DNA of 64,000 nt from Streptomyces mirabilis (GTDB lineage: Bacteria; Actinomycetota; Actinomycetes; Streptomycetales; Streptomycetaceae): the NCBI RefSeq assembly GCF_018310535.1, contig NZ_CP074102.1:5456001-5520000 (forward strand), given 5' to 3'. A program made the translations under genes and the position numbers. Positions 34,095 through 42,590 of this stretch are shown one piece after another; the first letter of the stretch is position 1, and every line of letters begins with the position of its first letter. The notes below the pieces were generated by a model. That model had not been told where the DNA came from. It saw only the letters and a program-made list of their open reading frames with translations, and made no database searches.

Positions 34095-35324
34095 TCAGGG
34101 CGCGCTGCGCTGCCCCGGCAGACGCCCGGCCGCGTACAGCTCCGTGCCCGTCTTGCCCGGCTCCGTCGACAGGGACGTCGACGGGCCCAGGGCGGTGGCG
34201 GCTGCCGTGCGGCGGGTCTGCAGCGGCACCGGGCTCTCCTGGCTCAGGACGGGCGGTGGCCCGGCCTGGCCCGCGGAGCCGTCCACGTCCGACGGCCGTT
34301 CCGACTGCGGCCTGCGCGCGCGGTACGCCGCCCGGTACGCGGCCGGCGACGAGCCGAGCTGGCGCCGGAAGTGACCCCGCAGCGCGACCGGTGAACGGAA
34401 GCCGCAGCGTCCGGCGACCTCGTCGACCGAGTAGTCGGAGGTCTCCAGCAGCCGCTGCGCCTGCAGTACGCGCTGAGTGATCAGCCACTGCAGGGGAGCG
34501 CTCCCCGTGAGCGAGCGGAATCGGCGGTCGAAGGTGCGGCGGCTCATGTACGCGCGTGCCGCCAGCGTCTCGACGTCGAACTGCTCGTGGAGGTGCTCCA
34601 GCGCCCAGGCGACGACCTCCGCGAGGGGGTCGGCGCCGATCTCCTCAGGTAAAGATCGATCGAGATAGCGCTCCTGACCGCCGCTCCGGCGCGGGGGAAC
34701 GACAAGACGGCGGGCCAGCGCGCCGGCCGCCTCGTTGCCGTGGTCCGTCCGCACGATGTGCAGACAGAGATCGATTCCGGCCGCCGTACCCGCGGAGGTC
34801 AGCACGTCCCCGTCGTCCACGAAGAGTTCTCGCGGGTCGACGTGGACCGACGGGTAGCGCTTGGCCAGCGTCGGTGCGTACATCCAGTGGGTCGTCGCCG
34901 GTCGGCCGTCCAGCAGTCCGGCGGCGGCCAGCACGAAGGCGCCGGTGCACAGTCCGACTATGCGGGCTCCCTCCTCGTGCGCCCGGCGCAGCGCGTCGAG
35001 CGCGTCCTCCGGTGGCGGCGAGGTGATCGAACGCCAGGCCGGCACCACGACGGTGCCCGCCCGCGAGATCGCCTCCAGGCCATGCGGCGCGGTGAGTTCC
35101 AGGCCCCCTGTGGTCCGCAGCGGGCCTTCTTCGCCGCCGCACACCAGAAGTCGGTAGCGCGGCACGCCGGCGTCCTGGCGGTCAATCCCGAACACCGACA
35201 GCGGTATGGAACTCTCGAAGATGGGGCCGCCGCTGAACAGCAGCACCGCGACGATCTCCTTGCGGCGTCGCCCGGAAAGTTTCCGGGCCGCGGCTTCCGG
35301 CGCGGCAGTGGAGTCGTGGCTCAT
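34095..35324 (-). CDS. adpA: AraC-family developmental master regulator AdpA (TTA codon)
   Basis: 409 residues. An N-terminal DJ-1/PfpI-like dimerisation domain (about 25-190) precedes an AraC-type DNA-binding domain (about 235-335, with SRRTFDRRFRSLTGSAPLQWL and the second helix-turn-helix SVDEVAGRCGFRSP). Leu225, in the linker between them, is encoded by TTA (plus-strand 34650-34652), the rare codon read only by bldA tRNA, as known for adpA. AdpA switches on aerial growth and secondary metabolism, including exported enzymes. The C-terminal 60 residues are low complexity. The start at 35324 gives the usual length. Confidence 0.96.
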   Translation of the reverse strand: MSHDSTAAPEAAARKLSGRRRKEIVAVLLFSGGPIFESSIPLSVFGIDRQDAGVPRYRLLVCGGEEGPLRTTGGLELTAPHGLEAISRAGTVVVPAWRSITSPPPEDALDALRRAHEEGARIVGLCTGAFVLAAAGLLDGRPATTHWMYAPTLAKRYPSVHVDPRELFVDDGDVLTSAGTAAGIDLCLHIVRTDHGNEAAGALARRLVVPPRRSGGQERYLDRSLPEEIGADPLAEVVAWALEHLHEQFDVETLAARAYMSRRTFDRRFRSLTGSAPLQWLITQRVLQAQRLLETSDYSVDEVAGRCGFRSPVALRGHFRRQLGSSPAAYRAAYRARRPQSERPSDVDGSAGQAGPPPVLSQESPVPLQTRRTAAATALGPSTSLSTEPGKTGTELYAAGRLPGQRSAP

Positions 35325-35702
35325 ACTGCTAAGCCCCCCTCGGTGGTCGCGGCTCCTCGGTTGTGTCGCTCCTGCACGTTTCCCCTCGGTCCTGCACGAG
35401 TCCCCCGCCGTAAGACAGTCAAGATCGAATCTACTGTGTCCCGTGGCGCCAAGGTGACCAGTTCGGCACTCGGCAGAATGTCGACATGACAACTTGGCGT
35501 GAAGCATTCGATCACGAAGCGTTGCACTCGTGGGCCTTGCAGGGAAGTGCGCCTCGTGTCAGTGGCCAATCCCCATAGGGTGCGTGCGCCCTCCAGAGGC
35601 CTTTCGGTGCAGGTGGAACGCGGGTTGGGAGGTCGTTCGAGCAAGGGATGCGCGGGTGACCGAAGTTGGCTGAAAAGAAGCGGGGGCGTGCGCGCAAACC
35701 GG
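35325..35702. other. adpA upstream control region
   Basis: A 378-base gap, as expected for adpA, whose control region is long. TGGCGTGAAG near 35495 matches nine of ten positions of the AdpA consensus TGGCSNGWWY, so self-binding is possible. ATGTCGACAT (35478-35487) is a 10-bp palindrome of unknown meaning. No small gene is supported. Confidence 0.45.
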
Positions 35703-36845
35703 TCAGTCAACCGGCTTCTTTCCTCCGTCGTGACGCCCGCCCCTGTGCGCCCCCGAGCCACTACTGCCCTGCAAGCCGTTCATGATGTGCGAGTCGGCCA
35801 AATCCTGCGTGCCACGGTGCCGTGCGGGGCGCTCGAGCGGGACGCCGCCGCGAGGGGCGTCGCGCCGTGTGTCCTGGTCGCGCGTGTCCCGGCCCCGAGC
35901 GTCCCGGACGCGGGTGTCCGGATCCTGTGCGTCCTGGACCAGGGTGTCCGGATCCTGTGCGTCCCGGTTCCAGTCGCTCGGGTCCCACGTGATCAGGTTC
36001 TGCGGGGCCCGGTCCCAGGTGATCAGGTTCTCCGGGTGCCCGTCTCGTTCGGCCAGGTTTCCCGGGGGCCGGTCCTGTCCGGTCGGGTTCGCCGTGGCTT
36101 GGGCCTGTGCGTCCGGATTCCGTCCGTCCGGATTCCGTCCGTCCGGATTCCGTGCCTCCCGGTCCCGTGCGTCCGGATTCCGTACCGCCCGGTCCCGTAC
36201 CGCCCGGTCCCGTCCGTCCCGGTCCCGTCCGTCCCGGTCCCGTCCGTCCCGGTCCCGTCCGTCCCGGTCCCGTCCGTCCCGGTCCCGTCCGTCCCGGTCC
36301 CGTCCGTCCCGGTCCCGTCCGTCCCGGTCCCGTCCGTCCGGATTCCGCACGGCGCGGCCCTGGTCGCCCCGGGCCCCGGTCCCGGCCCTGGTACCGGGGT
36401 TCCGGGTGCCGGGGGTGGTCCCCTCGGCGTGGGCCGTCTCGCCATGGACGCCGTCGTCCCGGGCGTCGGGGTCTCTCTCCCCGCGGGGCGCCTCGGTGCG
36501 ACCCCGGCGGCCACGCCTGGGGCGGCCGTGGTGGTGGTGCGGGACGCCGCCGTGGAGGCTGGTCCTGCTGTGCCGGGCCCGGGGTGAGACCGGCTCGTCC
36601 GCATGGAGACGGGCCGCGACGCGCTCGGACTGGCGCAGCAGGACCCGGCAGGCACCGGTCACGGCCGCCAGGCCCAGCGCCGTACCGGCCGCGCCGGCGA
36701 GGGAGGTGCCGAACCCGACGAGGACGACGGGGACCAGGACGCAGCTGAAGGCCGCCCACCGCACCACCTCGCTCGCCGTGTCCGGCCCGGGTGACGTGGC
36801 GGGCGCCGGGGAGGAGGGGTGGGACGCGGTCTCTGGTCCTGGCAC
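35703..36845 (-). CDS. Membrane protein with Asp-Gly-Arg-Asp-Arg pentapeptide repeats
   Basis: 380 residues from a GTG with GGGAG six bases upstream. Two hydrophobic segments (about 28-68) anchor the N-terminus. The remainder is extremely charged and repetitive. Pentapeptides of the form D-G-R-D-R run about nine times in a row (about 170-215), then vary to AVRDR, DARDR and DGRNP. Later NLITWDRAPQ and NLITWDPSDW form another duplication. The long tail has no known domain and is probably disordered. It lies between adpA and a stress-protein gene. A real gene is likely from the conserved-looking membrane part and the start signal. The function is unknown. Confidence 0.65.
   Translation of the reverse strand: MPGPETASHPSSPAPATSPGPDTASEVVRWAAFSCVLVPVVLVGFGTSLAGAAGTALGLAAVTGACRVLLRQSERVAARLHADEPVSPRARHSRTSLHGGVPHHHHGRPRRGRRGRTEAPRGERDPDARDDGVHGETAHAEGTTPGTRNPGTRAGTGARGDQGRAVRNPDGRDRDGRDRDGRDRDGRDRDGRDRDGRDRDGRDRDGRDRDGRDRAVRDRAVRNPDARDREARNPDGRNPDGRNPDAQAQATANPTGQDRPPGNLAERDGHPENLITWDRAPQNLITWDPSDWNRDAQDPDTLVQDAQDPDTRVRDARGRDTRDQDTRRDAPRGGVPLERPARHRGTQDLADSHIMNGLQGSSGSGAHRGGRHDGGKKPVD
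36111..36345. repeat. 15-bp tandem repeat array inside a coding region
   Basis: The unit CGTCCGTCCCGGTCC is repeated eight times without change from 36211 to 36330, and is flanked on both sides by variants (GTCCGGATTCCGTCC type). The period is a multiple of three, so copy-number change keeps the reading frame of the gene that contains it. Confidence 0.92.
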
Positions 36846-37168
36846 GGTCTGCTCCCTGGTTCCCTGGTACTCCAGTGCTCTCCATGGCGGTGGCTCATCG
36901 GTTCAACGCGTGTTCGACCCGCCGGTCACCTAAGAAAGACCGCGAGCCTGGGTGAACCCTGTGCAAACCGCCTGTACGGGGCAGCAACCATTGCGTTAAG
37001 GGCGCCTCTCATGCATGCTCCGGGGAACGCCGCGCAGTGCGCGCGAGATCTGGGCAGAGGAGGCGTGCCGCCGTACCCTTGGGGGTATGGGGTTGGGAAG
37101 ATGATTCCCGGACACAGCTCTGCCGCACTTTTCGTCCCCACCACGAGGATCTAAACGCCGAGATACCC
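36846..37168. other. Divergent intergenic region, repeat protein / universal stress protein
   Basis: A 323-base gap with the promoters of both genes. No hairpin, operator or small gene is evident. The universal stress protein start has only a weak GAG-type ribosome binding site. Confidence 0.4.
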
Positions 37169-37696
37169 ATGGCCGGTCACGAATACTTCGATCCCGCGGA
37201 CCGCAAGCGCCCGCTCGCCGATCCCACGGCGGCCGAGCCCCTGGCGGCGGAAGAACCCCGCCAGTCCTGCGATCCTGCCTTCAAGCACGGCGTCGTCGTC
37301 GGTTTCGACGGCTCGACGTCCAGCGAGCGCGCCCTCGCCTACGCGATCGGCATGGCCCACCGCTCCGGCTCGGGCCTGATCATCGTGCATGTCGCGAACC
37401 GGCTGCCCACCACCGTGTGGGCGGGCTGTGAACCACCGGTCTTCGTCGACGTGCCCGACCACCGCACCGAGGTGCTCGGCCTCGAGCTCGCGTGCGCCGA
37501 ATATCTGGCCGAGGTGCCCTGGATCCTCGTCGAGCGCGGCGGAGACATCTGTCACGAACTCGAAGAGGTCGGGCGGGAGTACGAGGCGGACGCGATCGTC
37601 GTCGGCTCCACGCACGGCATCGTCGGGCGCATCTTCGGCTCGGTGGCCGGACGGCTCGCGAAGCGTGCGCAGCGCCCGGTGATCGTCATCCCCTGA
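37169..37696 (+). CDS. Universal stress protein (UspA family)
   Basis: 175 residues. A 50-residue charged lead is followed by one UspA domain: VVVGFDGSTSSERALAYA at the start and the nucleotide-binding loop ADAIVVGSTHGIVGRIFGSVAGRL near the end (G-2x-G-9x-G type), so ATP binding is likely. Such proteins help cells survive starvation or redox stress. The ATG at 37169 was chosen because upstream codons in frame are not protein-like. Confidence 0.85.
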   Translation: MAGHEYFDPADRKRPLADPTAAEPLAAEEPRQSCDPAFKHGVVVGFDGSTSSERALAYAIGMAHRSGSGLIIVHVANRLPTTVWAGCEPPVFVDVPDHRTEVLGLELACAEYLAEVPWILVERGGDICHELEEVGREYEADAIVVGSTHGIVGRIFGSVAGRLAKRAQRPVIVIP

Positions 37697-37878
37697 CGCA
37701 TCCTCCGACGCAGCCCCTGACCTACCGTCAACTCCCTTTGACGGGTGCCTGAAACGGCATGAATCTACTCGCGCGTAGAGGTGGTTTGTGCCCTTGTGAA
37801 GGGTACATACCGGTCACCGGACCAACCGCACGGCCGGTACCACGCAGCACAACTGCACATGCATGAAGGGAGCCCGCC

Positions 37879-38448
37879 GTGGACAATGACGTCTCCGCGG
37901 GAAGCATCACCTCGACCCTCGGCCACCTCGCGCTCGGCCTCACCCTGTTGCTCTTCGGCCTCGGTCACACCCAAGTGATCGACGGCGTGACGGCGGCCGA
38001 CTCCGTCTCCCTCGCCACCTATGTCGGTGGCATCGCGCTCTTCGTGGCCGGGCTGTTCGCCTTCCGCGACCACGACGCCTTCACCGGTACGGCCTTCACG
38101 GCGCTCGGCGCGTTCTGGTTCACCTGGGGCGTCACGGCCGGCACGCAGATGTCCGCCAACGCGACCGGTCTCTTCCTGCTCCTGTTCGCGCTCGTCGCGC
38201 TGAGCCTGACCGCGGGCGCGAGCGGCGCCTCACTTCTCACCCGAGGAACGTACGCGCTGCTCTTCGTCGCCCTTCTCCTGCTGGCCGTCGGGCAGTTCGG
38301 CGACAGCGGGGGTCTGGGGAAGGTCGGCGGCTGGTTCGCCGTTGCCGGCGGAGCGCTCGCCTGGTACGGGGCGACGGCGGCCATGGCTCACTGGCCCACC
38401 ACGCTTCCGGGACGCGCCGCCGGCCGGGGGGTGACGGCCACCGGCTGA
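37879..38448 (+). CDS. GPR1/FUN34/YaaH-family membrane protein
   Basis: 189 residues with six membrane segments. The N-terminal HLALGLTLLLFGLGHTQVI and GAFWFTWGV resemble the acetate/succinate transporter family SatP (YaaH), although the usual NPAPLGL motif is not evident. It may be a distant member. The GTG at 37879 follows GAAGGGAG. A strong terminator follows. Confidence 0.65.
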   Translation: MDNDVSAGSITSTLGHLALGLTLLLFGLGHTQVIDGVTAADSVSLATYVGGIALFVAGLFAFRDHDAFTGTAFTALGAFWFTWGVTAGTQMSANATGLFLLLFALVALSLTAGASGASLLTRGTYALLFVALLLLAVGQFGDSGGLGKVGGWFAVAGGALAWYGATAAMAHWPTTLPGRAAGRGVTATG

Positions 38449-38490
38449 AGTCGGCGCGGGCCGGGGCATGGGCGGCCCCGGCCCCCTGAA

Positions 38491-38536
38491 AGAACGGGTC
38501 CCTGTGCGCTGGTGGCGTGGCACAGGGACCCGTTCT
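38491..38536. terminator. Strong hairpin terminator
   Basis: A perfect 17-bp stem (AGAACGGGTCCCTGTGC and its complement) with a 12-base loop and trailing T-rich bases, 42 bases past the YaaH-like gene. Confidence 0.85.
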
Positions 38537-38550
38537 CGTTCTTTGCGCCT

Positions 38551-38655
38551 AGGGCCTGTCCGGCGGATCATGCCGGGGACGCGGGGTCTGGGACGCCCAT
38601 CTCCGCTTATGAGGCGCCGCTACTTTCCTCCGACCTGATCCGCCGGACAGGCCCT
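38551..38655. repeat. Element bounded by perfect 20-bp inverted repeats
   Basis: AGGGCCTGTCCGGCGGATCA (38551-38570) and its exact complement (38636-38655) bound a 65-base core with no coding sense. The form is that of a small non-autonomous inverted-repeat element or a dispersed intergenic repeat. It lies between the YaaH-like terminator and the glmS stop. No target-site duplication is obvious. Confidence 0.7.
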
Positions 38656-38733
38656 GAGCCGACGCCGCTCTCACGGAGTTGGTTGCGCGCCGCGAGGGTT
38701 CCTCAATTGTCGCTTCGGTGGGCCGGTGGATTT

Positions 38734-40551
38734 TTACTCCACCGTCACCGACTTGGCGAGGTTGCGCGGCTTGTCGATGTCGCGGCCCAGGGCCAACGCC
38801 GTGTGGTAGGCGAGGAGTTGCAGCGGGATACCCATGAGGATCGGGTCCAGCTCGTCCTCGTTCTTCGGGACGACGATCGTCTGGTCGGCCTTCTCCTGCT
38901 CCTGGTGCGCCACCGCGAGGATCCTGCCGCTGCGGGCCTTGATCTCCTCCAGGGCGGCGCGGTTCTTCTCCAGGAGGTCGTCGTCGGGGACGATCGCGAC
39001 CGTGGGCAGCGCGGGCTCGATGAGCGCCAGCGGGCCGTGCTTGAGCTCGGAGGCGGGGTAGGCCTCGGCGTGGATGTACGAGACCTCCTTGAGCTTCAGG
39101 GAGGCCTCACGGGCCACCGGGTAGCCCCGGACGCGGCCGATGAAGAGCATCGAGCGGGCCTCGGCGTACTCCTCGGCCAGCTTCTTGATCTCGTCCTCCT
39201 GCTCCAGGATCTCGGAGATCTGCGCGGGCAGCTTGCGCAGGCCCTCGATGATCCGCTTGCCGTCGCGGACCGACAGGTCGCGGGTGCGGCCGAGGTGCAG
39301 GGCGAGCAGCGCGAACGCGACGGTCGTGTTGGTGAAGCACTTCGTCGAGACGACGCAGACCTCGGGGCCCGCGTGGACGTACATGCCGCCGTCCGCCTCG
39401 CGGGCGATCGCCGAGCCGACGACGTTGACCACACCGAGCACCCGTGCGCCCTTGCGCTTCAGCTCCTGCACGGCGGCCAGTACGTCGTACGTCTCACCGG
39501 ACTGGGACACGGCCACGTACAGGGTGTCGGGGTCGACGACCGCGTTGCGGTAGCGGAACTCGGAGGCCGGCTCGGCGTCCGCGGGGATGCGGGCGAGCTC
39601 CTCGATCATCTGGGCGCCGATCATGCCCGCGTGGTACGAGGTGCCGCAGCCGAGGATCTTCACGCGGCGGATCTGGCGCGCCTCACGGGCGTCCAGGTTC
39701 AGGCCACCGAGGTGCACGGTGGAGAACCGGTCGTCGATACGGCCGCGCAGCACCCGGTCCACGGCCTCGGCCTGCTCGTGGATCTCCTTGTGCATGTACG
39801 TGTCGTGGCCGCCCATGTCGTACGAGGCCGCCTCCCACTCCACGGTGGTCGGCTCGGCCGTCGTGCGGGTGCCCTCGGTGGTGTACGTACGGAAGTCGTC
39901 GGCCTTGAGGGTGGCCATCTCGCCGTCGTCCAGAGTCACTATCTGGCGGGTGTGGGTGACCAGGGCGGCGATGTCCGAGGCGACGAACATCTCCTTCTCG
40001 CCGATGCCGAGGACGACCGGGGAGCCGTTGCGGGCCACCACGATGCGGTCGGGGAAGTCGGCGTGCAGGACCGCGATGCCGTACGTGCCCTCGATCACCC
40101 GGAGTGCGTCGCGGACCTTGTCCTCGAGCTTCTCGGCCTGGGAGCGGGCGATCAGGTGGGTGAGGACCTCGGTGTCGGTCTCCGAGAGGAACTCGACGCC
40201 GTCCGCCTCGAGCTTCTTGCGCAGGTCGGAGGCGTTGTCGATGATGCCGTTGTGGACGACCGCGACCTTGCTGTCGCCGGACATGTGGGGGTGCGCGTTC
40301 ACGTCGGAGGGGGCGCCGTGAGTGGCCCAGCGGGTGTGGGCGATGCCGGTGGTGCCCTTGAAGCGTGCGGGGACCTTGGCCTCAAGATCACGGACCCGGC
40401 CCTTGGCCTTGACCATCTTCAGACCGGTCGACTTCGGCGTCGTGACGACGATGCCCGCCGAGTCGTAGCCGCGGTACTCCAGGCGCTGGAGGCCTTCGAG
40501 CAGCAGCGGTGCCACGTCACGCCTGCCGATGTATCCGACGATTCCGCACAT
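38734..40551 (-). CDS. glmS: Glutamine-fructose-6-phosphate aminotransferase
   Basis: 605 residues. The start MCGIVGYIG places the nucleophile cysteine at position 2 after Met removal, which fixes the start at 40551. The N-terminal glutaminase domain (about 1-235) is followed by two SIS sugar-isomerase domains (CGTSYHAG, VSQSGETYD, GRGYPVAREASLKLKE-like segments). It makes glucosamine-6-phosphate, the first step to UDP-GlcNAc for cell wall, and also the metabolite sensed by DasR. No ribosome-binding riboswitch is evident in the 13-base gap to the upstream gene. Confidence 0.96.
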   Translation of the reverse strand: MCGIVGYIGRRDVAPLLLEGLQRLEYRGYDSAGIVVTTPKSTGLKMVKAKGRVRDLEAKVPARFKGTTGIAHTRWATHGAPSDVNAHPHMSGDSKVAVVHNGIIDNASDLRKKLEADGVEFLSETDTEVLTHLIARSQAEKLEDKVRDALRVIEGTYGIAVLHADFPDRIVVARNGSPVVLGIGEKEMFVASDIAALVTHTRQIVTLDDGEMATLKADDFRTYTTEGTRTTAEPTTVEWEAASYDMGGHDTYMHKEIHEQAEAVDRVLRGRIDDRFSTVHLGGLNLDAREARQIRRVKILGCGTSYHAGMIGAQMIEELARIPADAEPASEFRYRNAVVDPDTLYVAVSQSGETYDVLAAVQELKRKGARVLGVVNVVGSAIAREADGGMYVHAGPEVCVVSTKCFTNTTVAFALLALHLGRTRDLSVRDGKRIIEGLRKLPAQISEILEQEDEIKKLAEEYAEARSMLFIGRVRGYPVAREASLKLKEVSYIHAEAYPASELKHGPLALIEPALPTVAIVPDDDLLEKNRAALEEIKARSGRILAVAHQEQEKADQTIVVPKNEDELDPILMGIPLQLLAYHTALALGRDIDKPRNLAKSVTVE

Positions 40552-40564
40552 ATATATGTATTCC

Positions 40565-40822
40565 TCAGCCGTAGACAATGCGGCGCAGCTGCCTGAGCGT
40601 GAGCTCCGGCGGCGCGACCGCGCGGTACTTCAGGTCCGCCTCGATCCGTTCGAAGATCGTCGCGTTGACCAGGCCCTGGGCCTGGAGCTCGCGGTGGCGG
40701 CGACGGACGTAGTCCTCGGTCGTCTCGTCGAAGTAGGCGAGCACGTCCTGGACCACCCGCAGTGCCTCGCCCCGGTTGAGGGGGGTGGAGCGCGTCAGGT
40801 GATCAACAAGTTCGTCGTGCAC
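40565..40822 (-). CDS. Conserved hypothetical protein, 85 aa
   Basis: A small, all-helical, charged protein (DELVDHLTRSTPL ... TEDYVRRRHRELQAQG ... TLRQLRRIVYG). No domain is recognised. I favour the GTG at 40822, which has AGGA seven bases upstream. A TTG at 40843 would add seven residues but lacks a ribosome binding site. It lies 13 bases upstream of glmS on the same strand, so it is probably the first gene of the glmS transcript. Confidence 0.75.
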   Translation of the reverse strand: MHDELVDHLTRSTPLNRGEALRVVQDVLAYFDETTEDYVRRRHRELQAQGLVNATIFERIEADLKYRAVAPPELTLRQLRRIVYG

Positions 40823-40965
40823 CCGTTGATCCTGAGGTACCAAGAGCCGATTCGCAAGAATCCTGCCCGATATCGGGCAAGTGGCTGTTGAAGGTCTTAT
40901 GGGGGTCTGTTAGCAAGCTGTCCATCCTGCGTCTTGTGCCGCGTCGATTGCCGGGAGCAACTTCT

Positions 40966-42552
40966 GTGGCCATGGACACTCCACGCATGGGCGTACCGGA
41001 GAAGCTCGCCGAGCGCATGACCATGGCAGAGCAGCACGAGTATCTCCGCGCCAAGTTCTCCCGGCGCAACATGATCAGAGGCGGGGCCGTGACCCTCGGC
41101 GCCGTCGCGGGCGGCACCTTCGTGCCCGGCGCCGTCGCACAGGCCGCGGTCCCGACGCGGGCCACCGCCACCTCGACCGAGAAGGTCGACGGCGCCCTCG
41201 TCGCCCCCTTCGGCCGTCACCTCGCCTTCGGCAATGACCCGCGTACGGAGATCACGGTCTCCTGGCAGGTTCCGGCCGAGGTGAAGAAGCCGTTCATCCG
41301 CATCGGTGCCCACCCCTGGGACCTCTCCCGCAAGATCGAGGCCGAGGTCCGCACCCTCTACACCCCGGCGGGCGTCGGCGCGAGCGGCGACCACACGCAG
41401 TACTACCTGCACGCCGAGCTCACCCACCTGCGCCCCGGCAAGACGTACTACTACGGTGTCGGCCACGCGGGCTTCGACCCCTGCGAGCCCCACCTGCTGG
41501 GCACGCTCGGCACCTTCACCACCGCGCCCTCGCAGGCCGAGCCGTTCACCTTCACGGCCTTCGGCGACGAGGGCGTCGGCTACCACGGCCTCGCCAACGA
41601 CGCTCTGCTGCTCGGCCAGAACCCGGCCTTCCACCTGCACGCCGGTGACATCGCGTACGCGGACCCGGCCGGCGCGGGCAAGAAGGAGGACACCGGCTTC
41701 GACTCGCGCATCTGGGACCAGTTCCTCGCCCAGACCGAGACGGTCGCCAAGCAGGTTCCGTGGATGCCCGCGTACGGCAACCACGACATGGAGGCCTGGT
41801 ACTCGCCCAACGGCTACGGCGGCGAAGAGGCCCGCTGGACGCTTCCGGACAACGGGCCCGACAAGAAGAACCTGCCCGGCGTCTACTCCTTCGTCTACGG
41901 CAACACGGCGATCATCTCGCTGGACGCCAACGACATCTCCTTCGAGATCCCGGCGAACCTGGGCATATCCGGAGGAACGCAGACGAAGTGGCTCGAGGGC
42001 CAGCTCAAGAAGTTCCGGGCGTCCCAGGACGTCGACTTCATCGTGATCTTCTTCCACCACTGCGCGTACTGCACCTCCACGGCGCACGCCTCGGAGGGGG
42101 GCGTGCGACAGGAGTGGGTGCCGCTGTTCGAGAAGTACACGGTGGACCTGGTCATCAACGGCCACAACCACCAGTACGAGCGCACGGACGTCATCAAGGG
42201 CAACGCGGTCACCAAGAAGCTGCCGATCGGCGGCACGGCGTACCCGGAGACCGACGGTGTCGTGTACGTGACGGCGGGCGCGGCCGGGCGGAGCCTGTAC
42301 GCGTTCACCGCCCCGGAGTCGTACGAGGGTCACGAGAACGAGGTCGACTCCGTCGCCTCCTTCGTCAACCTCAAGGACGGCAAGCAGAACGAGACGGTCG
42401 CCTGGTCCCGGGTGCGGTACCTCAACTACTCGTTCCTCCGGGTGGATGTCACGCCCGCGCACAAGGGCCGGCTGGCCACGCTGACGGTGCGGGGGATTGC
42501 CGAGACCGGTGCGGAGGTTGACCACTTCACGGTGGCTCGACGGGTTCGTTAG
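40966..42552 (+). CDS. Tat-exported purple-acid-phosphatase-like metallophosphoesterase
   Basis: 528 residues. The twin-arginine signal SRRNMIRGGAVTLGAVAGG (from residue 32) directs folded export. An N-terminal fibronectin-like domain (about 75-175) precedes a calcineurin-like phosphoesterase with metal-binding motifs TFTAFGDEGVG, HAGDIAY, YGNHDM, FFHHCAY and INGHNHQYER. It probably scavenges phosphate from organic esters outside the cell. The GTG at 40966 has GGGAG eight bases upstream. An ATG two codons later is the alternative. Confidence 0.88.
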   Translation: MAMDTPRMGVPEKLAERMTMAEQHEYLRAKFSRRNMIRGGAVTLGAVAGGTFVPGAVAQAAVPTRATATSTEKVDGALVAPFGRHLAFGNDPRTEITVSWQVPAEVKKPFIRIGAHPWDLSRKIEAEVRTLYTPAGVGASGDHTQYYLHAELTHLRPGKTYYYGVGHAGFDPCEPHLLGTLGTFTTAPSQAEPFTFTAFGDEGVGYHGLANDALLLGQNPAFHLHAGDIAYADPAGAGKKEDTGFDSRIWDQFLAQTETVAKQVPWMPAYGNHDMEAWYSPNGYGGEEARWTLPDNGPDKKNLPGVYSFVYGNTAIISLDANDISFEIPANLGISGGTQTKWLEGQLKKFRASQDVDFIVIFFHHCAYCTSTAHASEGGVRQEWVPLFEKYTVDLVINGHNHQYERTDVIKGNAVTKKLPIGGTAYPETDGVVYVTAGAAGRSLYAFTAPESYEGHENEVDSVASFVNLKDGKQNETVAWSRVRYLNYSFLRVDVTPAHKGRLATLTVRGIAETGAEVDHFTVARRVR

Positions 42553-42590
42553 CCGCGGGACGGCTGGCGGGCGGTCCTCGTCGCGGATTT

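Noticed and set aside
36211..36345. Regular repeats that could be mistaken for a CRISPR array
   Set aside because: Period is 15 bases with no spacers, it codes in frame for DGRDR, and no cas genes are present.
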